From contig OZ038460.1 of assembly GCA_964036195.1 (NCBI GenBank), forward strand, positions 6,203,504-6,267,503: a DNA stretch of 64,000 nucleotides, given 5' to 3'. Within the stretch, counting starts at the first letter, position 1, and each line of letters opens with the position of its first letter. Both the position numbers and the translations under genes were made by a program. Below are positions 1 through 12,570 of the stretch, one piece after another. The notes below the pieces were generated by a model. It was not told the DNA's origin and ran no database searches. It saw only the letters and a program-made list of their open reading frames with translations. Origin of the DNA: Sphaerolaimus hirsutus (lineage: Eukaryota > Nematoda > Chromadorea > Monhysterida > Sphaerolaimidae).

Positions 1-2561
1 ATGACGTTTTAGTCTGCGCTTTTAGACAGTTTGCGCTGTCTGCATTTCTCTTGAATAAAAATAGGTACCCAGAATGCAAGATATTTTTGCACAGAAATAA
101 ATACGAGAAGAATGGAGCGAATCGCTGTATTAGCCTAATTGCACGGCTGTCTGCGTCTGCAAGTGAACTATTCACATGTACATATTTACAGTTGAGCTGA
201 AACGCTCATGTATGTATTTACGTGACATTTTCTAACAATATTCGATATCATCAGATATCTTGTCAACTGACAAGGGACTTGATTTGTTGAGAAAAATGGC
301 AAGAAAATTTTCGTCACTGCTCCCATCCATTTTTAACCACACCTCAAAACAAACGAACCCTGACTACTCTCTCCATTGGAACAAAATGATTCGGACCCAA
401 GTACCCTGGACCGAAAACATGTCGACCGAAAATAGGGTTGCAATGATATTACATTTTAATGTCGATAATCGATATTTTTCAAGGTTTTCAATACTGATAT
501 TTTGGTCTCGATGTTCAAAATATTTAAAAAAAATTATATCGACATTTGGTGTGATATATCGTTGCAATCCTAACCGAAACGGCGCAGACAAAGTTCTGTC
601 CCTGGCGTGCGGCTCCAAAGTACTCTCCTGTTTTGATTTATTTGTTAAGCCACGCCCACATAGCCGGTTTAGGTAACCTGCGCCAGGGGGGGGGGGGTTA
701 AGCTGTGTAGGTTGTCAAGTGGTTTTGTTATCATTTGGTCACAGTGCATTATGTCACAGTGAGATGTGTCTAATGTGTTTAATGTGAACAGCCATATTAG
801 ATTTTCAATCAGTTTCGGGATGTTTTAAAATGGTTACATTGTTTGTTAGTTTGAATGCGATAAAAAAAGCTGTTCGAAAAAGACGTGCGGAAAAAAAACG
901 TTAAACAGAATTACCAGTGCGATTGAGAAAATTTCCATTTTTGGGACGTTGATCCATTTTTTAAATCTTGAATACCTAATTGCCGGATGACGATAATATT
1001 GTTTCCAAGGTAATATCATGTAGAATTTAAAACAAATACCTGCGCGTGATAATAGATTTGCAAGAATACGGTAATGATAATAAAGCTAAGCTAATGAGAA
1101 TTCATGTAAAATCTGCTATATTTAGCTATATTTATCTAAAGCAACATTCACTAACAAAACTGGACTTGTTTACAATAAAGGTAATTTTGATTAGTCGTCC
1201 CAGTTTGAAAAGAGTTTGCGGAAAAAGACCGTTGACTAGAAATGAATACAGTCAGGGGTAGGGTTGGGAATTTCTAAATTTTCGGGTGCGGGTATCGGGT
1301 ATCGGGTCTTAAAAATTTCGGGTCGGGTATCGGGTATCCGTTCCAAATAGTGTGCGGGTATCGGGTTCGGGTCGGGTTCCCAGCCCTAGTCAGGGGTCTC
1401 TGAGTGATTTGGGGGGGGGGGGGGGGCTCGGGGCTTGGTAGCCAAAAATAATTTGCCTCGGGATAGATAGATAGCTGGCCCCCTTTAAAGACCTTTGTGA
1501 ACAAAAAATCATGACTTACGTAACATGTTTACCTGGAGTCACGTTTTACAATCACGTGGGTTGAAAATATTTGCGGGCAGGGGGTAATTATCATGGTTAA
1601 TGGCAACAGACATTGTTTCAAGCTTTCCAATCAGCGCTTGAAAGAAATACCGCAACTCGCACCGCACCGTACGCGCCATTCCGGTGCGGTTTTGGTGCGA
1701 GCAGTGAAACGCACAGAAAATACGGTTCCTCAACATTTATGACACTATCGGGGGAATTGTGATATTTACATTTCCATAGCTATAAATATGCTTTTTAATT
1801 ACATTGAAAATGCTACAAATGTTTCGGAGATTTTCCAACCCTTAGATTAATCAAAAAGAGTAGTTACTCATGATGTGAAAATGCGTCAGAAAAAAGACAA
1901 TTTTTAGTCTTTTTAATATTAAAATTAATATAAAAATTATCGACTTTTTCGTGTTATTTCTTGCATCTTAAATATTAAGTTGTAGGATTTTTGTTCGATT
2001 AGTTTCGATCTTTTCATAAATATTATGTGTCGGAGTACACAATATTTTTTTATTAAATAATTTTATGTCACTTAAATGTATTTTTCAATGTAAACAACGA
2101 ACCGTCTGATGCGTTTTCAAAAACTATTTTTCTTAATATTTTCAACAAAAGTTGAGGTGACTCAAAAATTAATGTTTCCCATCGTTTGTAATTTCACGCG
2201 TGGCCGCTGAGCAGAACCGACTTTCGTAAATACATGGAATTGCTTTCTGCTTTTTTACAAAATGTTTTCCTGGTAAAGTGTGATCAATGATCATACTGAA
2301 TGCGTATTTACATATTTGAATACTTCTGATACCATAGTCATGGTAATTAGTTTTAAGTTGACAGTAGAGTTTGGAACTGAGAAAAATGACATTTTACAAA
2401 AATTTGCTCAGCTTACAAATTTTTTTTTGTAGTTTTGATCTCACAAGACATTTTGCAATATGCGTGACCGACCCAATGGGAAATTGCAACTAAATATATA
2501 CTGACATACACAACCAACATAAAACAAAGTCTTTAACCCCCCCCCCCCCTCAATTTCTCAG
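1..2561. other. Non-coding stretch upstream of the visible HSF exons
   Basis: No convincing coding exon is visible here. The short open frames lack family resemblance or good codon structure. The N-terminal part of the HSF DNA-binding domain, expected just upstream of the exon at 2562, was not found, so it lies before the window or in a very diverged exon I missed. The stretch holds a small transposon at 1259-1388, G and C homopolymer runs near 687-697, 1411-1426 and 2537-2549, and AT-rich sequence. Confidence 0.5.
1259..1388. mobile_element. Small hAT-like MITE filled with GGGTATC-type repeats
   Basis: The ends are TAGGGTTGGGAA and its inverted partner TTCCCAGCCCTA. The element is flanked by a perfect 8-bp direct repeat GTCAGGGG at 1251-1258 and 1389-1396. 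The interior is a degenerate array of GGGTATC and GGGTGCG units. An 8-bp target duplication is typical of the hAT superfamily; there is no transposase. Confidence 0.8.
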
Positions 2562-5500
2562 GAAGGGAGCTCGTTCCACATCCACGAGCCGTACCAGTTC
2601 TGCAAGGATGTCCTGCCGCTCTACTTCAAGCACAACAATTTGAACAGTCTCATCAGGCAGCTCAATATGTGTACGTTTTGTGTTGCATTTTGGGTTGGGT
2701 ACAGGTTTTTGGGGGGTTCGAAATCATGGGTATTTTTTATCGAAAATTTTTCTTATTTTTCGAAATAAATTAGATTATGTATATTCTTGTTTACCTAGTG
2801 ATGGAAATGCGCCATGGCGCTAGCGCCACAGCAAAAAGCTCCATGGTACTTTTGGCGCTTGACGTTAAAATGCTCTGGCGCCATTGCGCCAAAACCTTAG
2901 GCCTTTTCCATCACTACTCCTGTTATCTTTACCCCTCGGACCTGGGCATTTCTCATTCCATTCAACTACACCTTACCCCCCACCACAGACGGCTTCCGCA
3001 AAATCACCCCCTTGGACCGTTGCGGTTTGGCCCGTGCCGATTCGGACCACGCGCACCTTCAATTCGCCCACAGCTGTTTCGTCCGCAACAGGAGCGATTT
3101 GCTCACGTGCATACATCGCAAGGGAAAGGTGATTTTGGGAGGTTTTATAGGGGATTTGAGGATTGAAGGGCGATTTGAGGAGACTATTGTGAATATTTTC
3201 AAGAACTAATTATTTTTTCTGCTACTATGCCTAATTAGTTAAGTAGAGTTAAAGGAATATCCGAGCAAATAACCACAAACAGAAAAATTTGAACCAAATA
3301 AAACATATTTAAAAAATCTGACTTTTCGGGCATTCCGTCTGACATAGGCCTGCTAGTCATGCAAGCCCGCTCGTCATGTAAACCCGCCCGTCATGTAACT
3401 CTACCCGCTGTATGTTAAAAATTTCACGATTTCTTACGCTGAACGCAAATTACAGGTGGGCGGCGGCGGCTCAGTCACCAGCTCGCACCGGCACCATCAC
3501 CACGGGCGGCACCATTCATCTCACTCGCGTAACAGCTCGGTCAACTTCGACACGGCGACTACGCGAGCTTCGACAATGAGCACCAGCGGCAGTACGAACA
3601 CTCGCACCCCGGCTTATATGTCCGGCATGGCGGGGGGTATGGCGGCGACTGGGGGTGCCGCTGAGTTTGGAGGGGGTGTTCAGGGGGGTAATGGCACTGG
3701 AAATGGAGGCATGCAGGTTTGTGGCGGTGAATGCGGTTTCGATTGGTTTTTGGTTAATAGTTTTCTTTCAGTTGTCCTGTGCAATCGAGACGTGCTGGTA
3801 TTTTTAGGCACGTCACATTTAAAATGCTCTTTTTGAAATTGATCCTCGACCAAAGTGTCACCGCGGTTCGATTGTGTACAGCGGATCAATCAAAATCCAT
3901 AAAAAGTTACCATCCCACGAAAAAATCAACCTCTCTCAAACTGAAACCCCACCCTCAAATAACCCCCCAAAACTTCACCCCCGCACCACTTCCAGAACAC
4001 TGCGAGCGGTCAATTCACCGTGGGCAGCGAGCAAATGGCAGCCGAGGGTCTCGACGTGGGCGCGGTCACCATGACGATGCTGGGGGGTGGCATGCAGCAT
4101 CGCAACATGCGCGATGCACATGGAGCACAGGTGAGGGCCTTTCGATTTCTTGACGTAGGCTCCCTAGGCATGTAAACCCGCTCGGCATGTAGACCTGTTG
4201 TAGGTTGTAGACCTGGGCATGTTGTAGGGGTCTCCAATGGGGAGGCTGTACATGGTTATAGGCCTATTTTAGTTGTATTTTACCTACATGCCGAGCGAGT
4301 TTACATGTCTACAGGCACAGGGCCGATTTCATGGAGGTTATCAAATTCACCTCCCCGAACTCGAACTCCACACTCAACCCCCCCCCCCCAATTACACAGT
4401 CACCCCCGATGGGAAACTCTCCAGCGAGCCTAACGTTGGAGCACGTGCGTCTGCTGAAACAAGTCGCTTCACAGGTGCGCCGCATTGGAGAACACCAGGC
4501 GGCTAGTGATGCTAGAATCGCGGCGCTTATCAAGTGAGATTTTGGGGTTTTGGGGGTGGTTGAATTAGATTTTATTATGAATGGATAAAGTAGGATAAGA
4601 GTGCAAGGTTTTCTAATTACAGTTGCATTTATATAGGTACCATATTTGCTTAAATAATTCCCCCTCGAATAATTTCCCCTCTAGGTACGTGAAAGATGTG
4701 AATGTTTTTACGCATACCATTTCGCATTTCTTTTCACCGCTTTGCATTTCTACCACAATTGTACAATATCTCATTTTAGTTCCCAAAAAACTCAATTTCA
4801 ATCGCACTCTCATCAGATATGTGAAAAAGAAAACTTGAAAAACTTAGTTTGACCCACAAAAACTTTCCAGAGAGAACCAATCGCTGTGGTCTGAAATCAC
4901 CCGCCAGCGAGCGGAATACAACAAACGCCAAGATGTCGTCCACAAGTTGATACAGTTTCTCATGCGCGTGCTACATCCCGCTCGTGCAGCTGGCACAGTG
5001 CCAGCTCTGCTAGCTATTCAACATGGTGGGTTGGGAAAAGATGTTGTTTTGAAAAATGAAATGACGGTGCTCCTACTAGGGTGTCAAATTTCCGTTTTCC
5101 GTTTCCGTTTTCCGCAGGCAAATTTTTTCCGTTTTCCGTTCCGTTTTCCGGCTGCTGAAATTTTTTTTCCGTTCCGTTTTCCAGCAACTTTTTTTTCTGT
5201 TTCCGTTTTTCCGGCTCATTTTCCGTTTTCCGGCTCAATTTTCAGTTTTTCCGCCTTTTTTCCGTTTTCCGCTTCAATTTCCAGTTTTTCCGCCTTATTT
5301 TACCTTTTTCTGGCTCAACTTTCTGTTTTCTGATCAGCCAAACTGGTAAAAATTCATGCAGATTGTCAATGATGTAAAAAAATTTCTGTTTCCAGCAAAA
5401 TTACTGCAAATTTTTTCCACTTCCAGCAAAATTTCAGCAAATTTTATCCGTTTTCCGGCAAAATTTCAGCAAGTTTTTCCATTTCCGTGCAAATTTGATT

Positions 5501-7707
5501 TTTCCGTTTCCGTTTTTCCGGCCTCTTTTTCCGTTTTCCAGCCGCTGAAATTTTTTTTCCGTTTCCGTTTTCCGCCAAGTGCAAATTTTTTTCCGTTTTC
5601 CGTTCCGTTTTCCGGCCACTGAAATTTTTTTTCCGTTTCCGTTTCCCGTAAAAAATTTTTTTGACACCCTAGCTCCTACTCTCAATCCCTACCCATAAAA
5701 ACAGTCCTCATTTTTTACATCAACAACTGAAAGATACAAAATTAGCGGTGCCAATTCCGATCGTCTTTACAAGTTCTATTCTGGCAAAAAAAAGGTTATT
5801 GAGTCCCAATTCCTGACCCCCCAACAAACAGTCCAAATTTAACCCCAAACAACTTTTACATCTGCAGTAAATACACTTATCTCAATTGTCATCATTTTCG
5901 CAGAGTCTCAAAACGTTATCAGTGGAAATGATGAACACAATGGACCTATAATCGATGAAACAGATCCCGATATAAATGCGTGCTATAACAACCAGACAGC
6001 TGCAGGTGTGTAGATCGATTTGAATTGCAAACGTTTTTTAGCTATCAAAGGGTTCAAAAAAAATATGTTGGCTTTAACAAAAGTCGCAAATAGTTTTTAA
6101 CCGCGTTAAAAATCACAAATATAAGCTAATTTGTTCCAAATAATTTAAATTTACCAACACTCATCGCCGAAAATTGCATCTCCTTTCAGACAAAAATTTA
6201 CATTAAATTCCCCCCCCCCCAAAAAAATACACCCCCACCCCAAAAAACACCAACACGTTTTTTCAGCCGACCGTCTAGTGAGCTGGCAGAAAAAACGCAG
6301 TCGCCAAGATCTCCTAATCACCGACGTAACCGACGAGCCAGAGCACAAAGTTCCCAGGCACCAAAACCAAAGTCATAACAACCAACAGACTTACAACATC
6401 AACACTAATAGCGTTGGAAACGTGCAGTGCAGCGCGACTAGCGTTGGAAATGGGTCCATTGACACTTCTAGTGTGGATGCGTATTCGACTGATGGGCGAG
6501 GTGAGAAAAGGGTTTTTTTGCATTGATTTTTTGTGTTAGTGACTTGGCTTTTGGAGATAATTTTGTATTTTGTATTTTGACAGAATATTTATCTGTTTAG
6601 AAATTACTGTATTATCTCAGAAAATCTCCCACCCTCAAATAATTTCCTCAAATGATTTCCCGAATGACTTCCCTGTCTCACATTGGCAGTGTAAGCTTAT
6701 TCAATTTTAATATATTAACTATACCTATTTACCTGTAAGTATGCTCATAACATGGAAATTTTCAGAAGTGTTTGTATGAAGTGATGTTTACTTGTCCTTG
6801 CCACGAAACACTTCCAGAAATGTTATTAAGTAATATTATTTCATTCAAGTAAAAACATGTCAAGCAAGTCAAACCTTCAGTTTCCATGTGCCAGTCCCAG
6901 ACCCTGTAAAATGCCCTGTAAAATGTCAAAGGTCATTCAAAGTGTCAAAGGTCATGTAACATGCCCTGCAAAACGCCAACTCGGTTGCCATTTTGCAGGG
7001 AATTTTACGTGACTTTTGACACTTTGCATGACATTTGACATTTTACAGGGTCTGCGACTGCCCCATAGTGATCTCAATCGACAACTGTCAAATCGAAATT
7101 CGAAACCCACCCAAAATCAAATCCCACTTTTCCAGGCTCCAACCTGGGCTCCCCCACTCAATCGGGAGCCGGTTCCATCAGTTCCACAAACTCAAACTCG
7201 TGCGGCTCCAGTTCCGCAATGTCCAACGTGTCCACGTGCAACGAGTCCGGCACGGCCGGCACCGAGTCCACCAACGACGGAAACAGCAGCGCCAATGGAG
7301 ACTGTAATAGTGGAGATTTGGAGAGTGGTAACGGAGTCAATGGAGGGGGTTCTGGCAATGGGCAGGGGGGAAGTACCTGTGCTATGCTGTATGGATGGGC
7401 TGATTCAAGTGGGTTTTTGGAGGTTTTTGTGTAATTTCTATTTAATTCTATTTACCATTTTTCATTTGGATTATGAACCAAAATTTATTTTGACATTTTT
7501 CTCTCGCAGTGACAAATATGGAGTCGAGCCCTTCAATGGATCTACTCTGCCACAGCACCAGCGATGACAAGTAAATTTTTTTTAAATCTTTCTTATCTTT
7601 TATAAAATTCATTTCTTATTCTTGTTCCTCACGCCTGAATTTCTTTGAAACTCAGGCAAGAACTGCGTCAACTTTTGGCTGGGATCGATGAAGCAGGAAC
7701 TCGCTAA
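2562..7707 (+). CDS. HSF: Heat shock transcription factor, 5'-partial, 11 exons
   Basis: Heat shock factors trimerise and bind heat shock elements to activate chaperone genes in the nucleus. Exons, joined by GT-AG: 2562-2670, 2989-3128, 3456-3716, 3996-4130, 4400-4533, 4871-5025, 5904-6005, 6267-6500, 7136-7408, 7510-7570, 7656-7707 (stop TAA). Phases agree throughout, giving 551 residues. Exons 1-2 encode the second half of the winged-helix DNA-binding domain (FKHNN, RQLNMYGFRK, HSCFVRN). Exons 3-4 are a Gly/Ser/His-rich linker. Exons 5-6 form the HR-A/B coiled coil (ENQSLWSEITRQRAEYNKR, DVVHKLIQFLMRVL). Exons 8-9 are Ser/Asn/Gly-rich low complexity, as in activation regions. The first half of the DNA-binding domain is absent from the window. 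I saw no clear HR-C repeat. Introns carry MITEs at 5077-5671 and 6888-7064. HSF1/2/4 orthology cannot be decided. Confidence 0.9.
2797..2926. mobile_element. GGCGCC-rich palindromic MITE in HSF intron 1
   Basis: Inverted ends TAGTGATGGAAA and TTTTCCATCACTA surround GCGCCATGGCGC and similar self-complementary GGCGCC motifs. It lies wholly inside the intron between HSF exons 1 and 2. Related 'GTGATG' plus GGCGCC sequence occurs near 14582, 16120 and 52267. Confidence 0.5.
5077..5671. mobile_element. hAT-like MITE filled with TTTTCCG repeats, in HSF intron 6
   Basis: Ends TAGGGTGTCAAA and TTTGACACCCTA are flanked by a perfect 8-bp duplication GCTCCTAC (5069-5076 and 5672-5679). The interior is a degenerate array of TTTTCCGTTTCCG units. 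Phe-rich open frames here are by-products of that array. It sits in the intron between exons 5 and 6 of the HR-A/B region and the following exon. Confidence 0.85.
6888..7064. mobile_element. Palindromic GTGCCAGTCCC-family MITE in HSF intron 8
   Basis: The element starts GTGCCAGTCCCAGACCCTG and ends CAGGGTCTGCGACTGCCCC. Its two halves are inverted copies built from CCCTGTAAAATG and GTCAAAGGTCAT motifs. It lies within the larger intron 6501-7135 and belongs to the family whose copies at 47924-48116 and 23541-23734 coincide with whole introns. Confidence 0.75.
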
Positions 7708-7716
7708 CAAGGAACA

Positions 7717-7722
7717 AATAAA
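7717..7722 (+). promoter_or_regulatory. AATAAA polyadenylation signal of HSF
   Basis: A canonical AATAAA lies about 10 nt after the HSF stop codon at 7705-7707, implying a very short 3' untranslated region if it is used. No other AATAAA occurs closer to the stop. Confidence 0.45.
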
Positions 7723-7872
7723 TATTGCATTTGAGCGTTATTGGGTATGCGTTTGCATGTAAACTGCTGTCAGCGGAGTATACACCCAATGGCAAATTAT
7801 GTGGGAGAGTTTTTGAAGAAATGGTGGATTTTGATATTATTATTTTTGTGGTTATTATTTTCGCGAACTCCG

Positions 7873-8003
7873 GGTGCCAATTCCGGTAGTGGAGAAGTAA
7901 GAAAACATTTGAGAAGGGAGAACTGAAATGGCATGGAAAAAGTAAAATGAGAAGTGAAATACTTTTGAGACTTTTTTACTTCTCCACTTACGGAATTGAC
8001 ACC
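7873..8003. mobile_element. Palindromic GTGCCAGTTCC-family MITE
   Basis: Starts GGTGCCAATTCCGGTAGTGG and ends in CCACTTACGGAATTGACACC, with GAGAAGT motifs in inverted arrangement inside. It is the same sub-family as the intron-forming copy at 48349-48514, about 170 bp after the HSF stop codon. Confidence 0.6.
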
Positions 8004-9067
8004 TGATAATGAATACTGCATTCCTAGATCCAATTCTGCTATCTGTGAATTGATGAGTGTCAAAAATCGAAAAAGTTACAAATTTCATTGCAAGTGCTGA
8101 CGAAAAATTCATCATCCAGGATGCGGAATTGGGCCCTGATTAGGCTGTCACTTTTTGCTGTAGTTGCGGGTGTGTATCCTTTCCTTAGTATCTGTTAATC
8201 TCATTTTCTTCTAGAATAAAGACAAATATGATTGGATACCTTGAAAGCAAACATATTGACACTTATGTGTTTTTTTTTGTGTTCATAAAAAACTTCCAGA
8301 AAATACTTTTTTTGTCAAGATCATGTCATAAGACCTTGTCTCTATTCTGTACCTACAAATTTTTTTTTACAGCTACATCTGGGATAGGCTTGCCATAGGA
8401 AAATATTCTATTTATGCTCACTAATTATGTATTTATGTTGTCTTAATTTTCGTGTGTGTGTGTGCCACATATGTTGTTGATTTTTTAGATTTTTTCTTAA
8501 CCGTTCAGAGCCTAGTCATCTTGATTATGTCTTTATACAGGGTTCCTTCAATTTTTCTACCAGCTTAGTTATTTTCTTTGAATATTCTATAATTGATTTT
8601 TTTCAACTACTTCATTATATTGACTTGAATAGATGTAAAAATGTGAGATATCTTCAGATTTCTATCTGACAGGTGGGTCAGTTCTGCCTGCCCTGTCTCT
8701 GCCTTTAATACCTTTTTTGTTACTTTAATTATAAATACTTTTGACATTATTTATTTCATTCATGCTGAAAGTATACAATATATACATCGGGTTTCACGAG
8801 GGATGAAAAGACATTTTTTTCCAAAAGAATTTTTCAAATATTCCTCATTTGGGAGAATACGGTAGTTCTCTTATTATTTAGATGCAAAAAAACCTTGGAA
8901 AAATTTCATGCTTGCAAAAACCGGGTGTACAGGTTACCACTCAGTGGTCTGTACATATATTGTTACATATGGACCGTTTGTGGACTTCTATTAGAAATAT
9001 TGAGTTAAATCCTTGTATACTTATCACACTTATGTAAAGTTTTACATCTTTGTGAAGTACTGTTCTG

Positions 9068-9231
9068 CCAGTTCCGCAAAATGAAAAGTGAGAAGTGAAA
9101 TGGCAAAGGCGAAGCAAAAAAAATGAAAATAAATGGTAATTTCCCTTCGCTTTTTCAAATTTCCTTCTCAATTCACTTACCATTTCACTTCGCCTTTGCC
9201 ATTTCACTTCTCATTTTGCGGAACTGGCACC
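9068..9231. mobile_element. Palindromic GTGCCAGTTCC-family MITE
   Basis: Starts CCAGTTCCGCAAAATGAAAA and ends CATTTTGCGGAACTGGCACC; the inner arms carry AGTGAGAAGTGAAATGGCAA in inverted form. The 10-mer TGTTCTGCCA occurs immediately at both ends, which may reflect a target duplication. Confidence 0.7.
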
Positions 9232-9717
9232 TGTTCTGCCAGTTCCAGCTTTGTGCACTACTTTAGTAAACTGTGAATTTTGAGTGGTGTGGTTACTCAG
9301 TATAGTACTGCTCAATTTCTGAAACACGGATCACTGGGTTGATGTTAGAAATGTATTACCTACATCATTAATCTTAACTGAGCTTTAAAAGGTAGCTATT
9401 TAGGTATGTGTGTAAAAAAAGCAGAAAATTGTTTCATTCAAAATGTGTGGTGTAATGTCACGTTATAAATAGCAGTTAAATTAGGTAGCATCTATAACTG
9501 ACGAGAAATTTTCTGATATTCAAATGATTACATGTTTTACATTCCACATTGATAGTATTTATTTTCAAGTGTTGTCATCGATTTATGTCTTTTTGCAATT
9601 TAATGCTGAAAATTTCAGGATATTTTGTAGAAAGGGTCTCCGTTGTTTTCTTTATATCTGGGTTATTTTCTAACTATAATGATTTCTGATACCGACCAAA
9701 TGACAACATGTTCGATT

Positions 9718-9960
9718 GTGCCTACACACACTAGTTTTCACCGTGACTTCGGGAAAACTGGATTTTTCAAATGCAAATTACCTAATCAACACGGTTGAAT
9801 GATTTAATTTAATTTTAATTTAAATTTAAATTATGAAAGTTTAAAGTTGACATTTTGAAAACTAAAACACATAGCGTACACTAAGGGTAGGCTGAATGTC
9901 GCCATGTCGCCATTTCAGTTTTCACAGAAGTCACGATGCAAACTAGTGTGTGTAGGGCTA
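9718..9960. mobile_element. MITE with CACACACTAGT ends
   Basis: The left end reads GCCTACACACACTAGTTTTC and the right end GCAAACTAGTGTGTGTAGGGC, a clear terminal inverted repeat. The interior contains a short palindromic AATTTAAATTTAAATT tract and TTCACCGTGACTTC near the left end. No reading frame of note. Confidence 0.55.
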
Positions 9961-10200
9961 TTTGAACACTAGATGTATAATGTAATGATCTTTCTTGAAT
10001 AAAGCCCCAGACACTGAAGAAAGTTCTTTCCTACATAACGTACGACATACATTTTACTTTTTATAGCCAAATACGCCTTTCATAATACAAAAATTCCTAT
10101 AAAAACTCAGATCAGTTAGGTGTCTACTGGGGTATTATTCAAAAAATATCATATCCCAGAAAGTCGAGCAAAGCTTGTTTGACTTATCTACCCCCACGAG

Positions 10201-10777
10201 GGGCCAGCCCGCACCCTGTACAATCTTATGTAAGACGAAAAATATCAGACTAACGTATTACCTCGAAATACCCCCATGGTGGTTTATTATTTCACCAACA
10301 AAAGTTCTGGGGGGTTAATTCGAGGGGGGGCTTATTCAAGGGGGGTTTATTATTTCCTCAGAAATGTTCGTAAAGGATCGTAGTAAATAGTAGGCATTTG
10401 CGTACCCAAAACAGGTAATAAATATGTCCAAACAGCATATATTTGGACATAAAACGTAGATACGTAGCTACATAAACTAGTCTATGTGTAAATAGCTGCA
10501 ATGCAAATTAGCAGTAATAAATACATCATGTACATTGCATTCATGATGTACATCATTCCGTAAGGGGGTATTTCGAGGGGGGGTTATTATTTCCCCAGCC
10601 TTTTTGAGGGGGGAGTTAATTCAAGGGGGAATAATTCGAGGTAATAGGGTATTTGTATCAGAAAATATTTGGCCAAATGTCACGAAAAATTAGACATGTC
10701 TGGTAAAATTCTATTTCGCGTTTTACCAAGAATTTTACATTTGACATGAACTTTTACAGGGTGCGGGACTGGCGGGC
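10201..10777. mobile_element. GTGCCAG-type palindrome interrupted by a second MITE
   Basis: The outer ends GGGCCAGCCCGCACCCTGTA and ACAGGGTGCGGGACTGGCG are inverted copies. A different element with CGTATTACCTCGAAATACC ends (10253-10651) occupies most of the interior, so this is a nested insertion. The inner element shares its core with 28206-28591. Confidence 0.65.
10253..10651. mobile_element. CCGTATTACCTCGAAATACC-family MITE, copy 1
   Basis: The left end is CGTATTACCTCGAAATACCC and the right end is its inverted counterpart ATTCGAGGTAATAGGGTA. The core (GGATCGTAGTAAATAGTAGG, TATATTTGGACATAAAACG, ACATCATGTACATTGC) is closely matched by the copy at 28206-28591. The element has no coding capacity. 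Confidence 0.75.
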
Positions 10778-10990
10778 ACTGTTCCATCACTAAAATATTA
10801 TTCTATCCTCTAAAAACAGAATTTGGTTATTTATTTGGCTTTGAGATTCAAAAATGTGCATTACTGTGGGGGTGATTACCGTATACCTAGGCAAGTAAAT
10901 ATTTGCATAAACTCGAGTGACTCATCGCTATACAATTTACTGTGCAGTAGTCGATTGAACTAGTAAGTTCAATTAGGTAACCAAATTTAC

Positions 10991-11429
10991 TACCGTATTT
11001 CCTCGAAATACCCCCCCTCGAAATACCCCCCCCCTCGAAATACCCCCCCCCCTCAAAATGGACACTATGAACTTATAAACCCCCCCCCCCCTCGAAATAC
11101 CCCCCCCCCAAATTTAGTGTATAGAGAACGTAAATGACAAAGGCTGCGGTTTGTCACCTGGGTAATGCAAAACACACGTTAAAAACGATGACTCTGTTAT
11201 GTGAGAACAGTGATTATACGTCTACACACTTATACAAGTCTTTAGAGTCTTATAAATGGCCATTTTTGTTGCATTTTCGACGTCTGCGTACGTTTCAGAC
11301 GACAATTTAGTACTTGGTTTTCAAAAAATTTCTGACGAAATAATAACCCCCCCCCCTCGTTTAACCCCCCCTCAAAATTCTCACTCTGAAACAATAAACC
11401 CCCCGGGGGTATTTCGAGGAAATACGGTA
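10991..11429. mobile_element. CCGTATTTCCTCGAAATACC-family MITE, sub-family B
   Basis: Ends TACCGTATTTCCTCGAAATA and TATTTCGAGGAAATACGGTA are perfect inverted repeats followed by C- and G-runs. The core, including ACGTCTGCGTACGTTTCAGA, recurs in opposite orientation in 52663-53070. Confidence 0.75.
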
Positions 11430-11438
11430 TTTACATAC

Positions 11439-11760
11439 GGTGCCAGCCCCAGACCGTGTAAATGACCACTAAAGTGTTAAAATTCCCTGCCAAATGTGGA
11501 AAGTTATGAAAAAGATAAAAAAATTAAAAAAGCAGTAATAAAAATTAAACGAAAAATAATTAAAAACATAAAACATAATAAAAGTTTTCCATCTTCTATC
11601 ATTTCGTTACGATTTGTAATGTGTTGCATGACATTTGACATTATACATGTTTGTTTTTACATGGAATTTTGCATTTTACAGGGCCTTTTACATGACACAT
11701 GACATGTTACAGGTAATTTGCCACTTCACATGGATTTTTACGGGGTCTGGGACTGCCCCA
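11439..11760. mobile_element. GTGCCAGCCCC-family palindromic MITE
   Basis: Starts GGTGCCAGCCCCAGACCGTG and ends TACGGGGTCTGGGACTGCCC. Inside are repeated short motifs GACATTTGACATT and TTTTACATGG. It begins about 10 bp after the element at 10991-11429. Confidence 0.55.
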
Positions 11761-12378
11761 TGTAGTGAAACAGTCAACAGCGAGCACACCGTTCATATAA
11801 CGCGTGCCGCCGCGTCAAATGCTCATCGGAAAATTGACACCAACGTAAATATGTGAGGCTTCTACTTCTAAAAGTACATAAGTGCAAAAAGTTGATTTGA
11901 CGAAAAATGCATTTTGAGTTTCGTTTCCAATTCTCTGCAAGCAAAGTCTAGTGTCTAGTGCAAAGTTCCAAATGTCAAAACAAAATTTACCGTGCCACAT
12001 TAGAATTTTAGAAATTTTAGACTTTGGACCTTCAGGGGGCATATCTACCTAACTGATCCAAAACTTGTATAGCAATCGGCCACTAAATCAAATACTGAAA
12101 ACATGAAACTGAATTTATCATTTACATATTTTTCTTTATGTATGAAAATATCTTAATTTTCCTTTGTGAAAAATATTTTGTTGTTTCATCTGTTAACGAA
12201 TGAAGCGTCGTCTCAATTACAATTTTCTCCATATTGGAATTCATTTAATTCATTCACTTTCTTTCTTCAACTTAAAAATCCTGATAATCATGATTTCGAA
12301 TCGTGTCGATTTGTAACAAAAAAAAGAAAAACGTGCAGTTACATGAAGATTTTCGTTCAGAGAATAGTTTGAAAAAGG

Positions 12379-12570
12379 TATACTCGGCGGACCGTAAAGT
12401 ATGCGCAGAATCCTACCATAATTTAATGAATAAAACCCTGTGATAAATTTCGTGATAAAGTATTCCACAGTAAAAACGAAATATTATGATGAAAAACTGT
12501 ATAATTTCAGTTCATTATTCAGATAAGTTATGGTAATTTTCCATACTAAGTGTGATATCCGCCGAGTATA
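12379..12570. mobile_element. TATACTCGGCGGACC-family MITE (192 bp), copy 1
   Basis: Ends TATACTCGGCGGACCGTAAA and TGTGATATCCGCCGAGTATA flank a core containing ATGCGCAGAATCCTACCATA and GTAAAAACGAAATATTATGA. The copy at 32486-32677 has exactly the same length and order of motifs; diverged relatives lie at 46966-47157 and 22733-22985. Confidence 0.8.

Noticed and set aside
260..676. 138-codon plus-strand frame near the left edge
   Set aside because: No domain, low-complexity neighbourhood, and a competing minus-strand frame; it does not resemble the missing HSF exon.
5077..5671. Phe/Pro-rich open frames of 128 and 88 codons
   Set aside because: They are translations of the degenerate TTTTCCG array inside a transposon.
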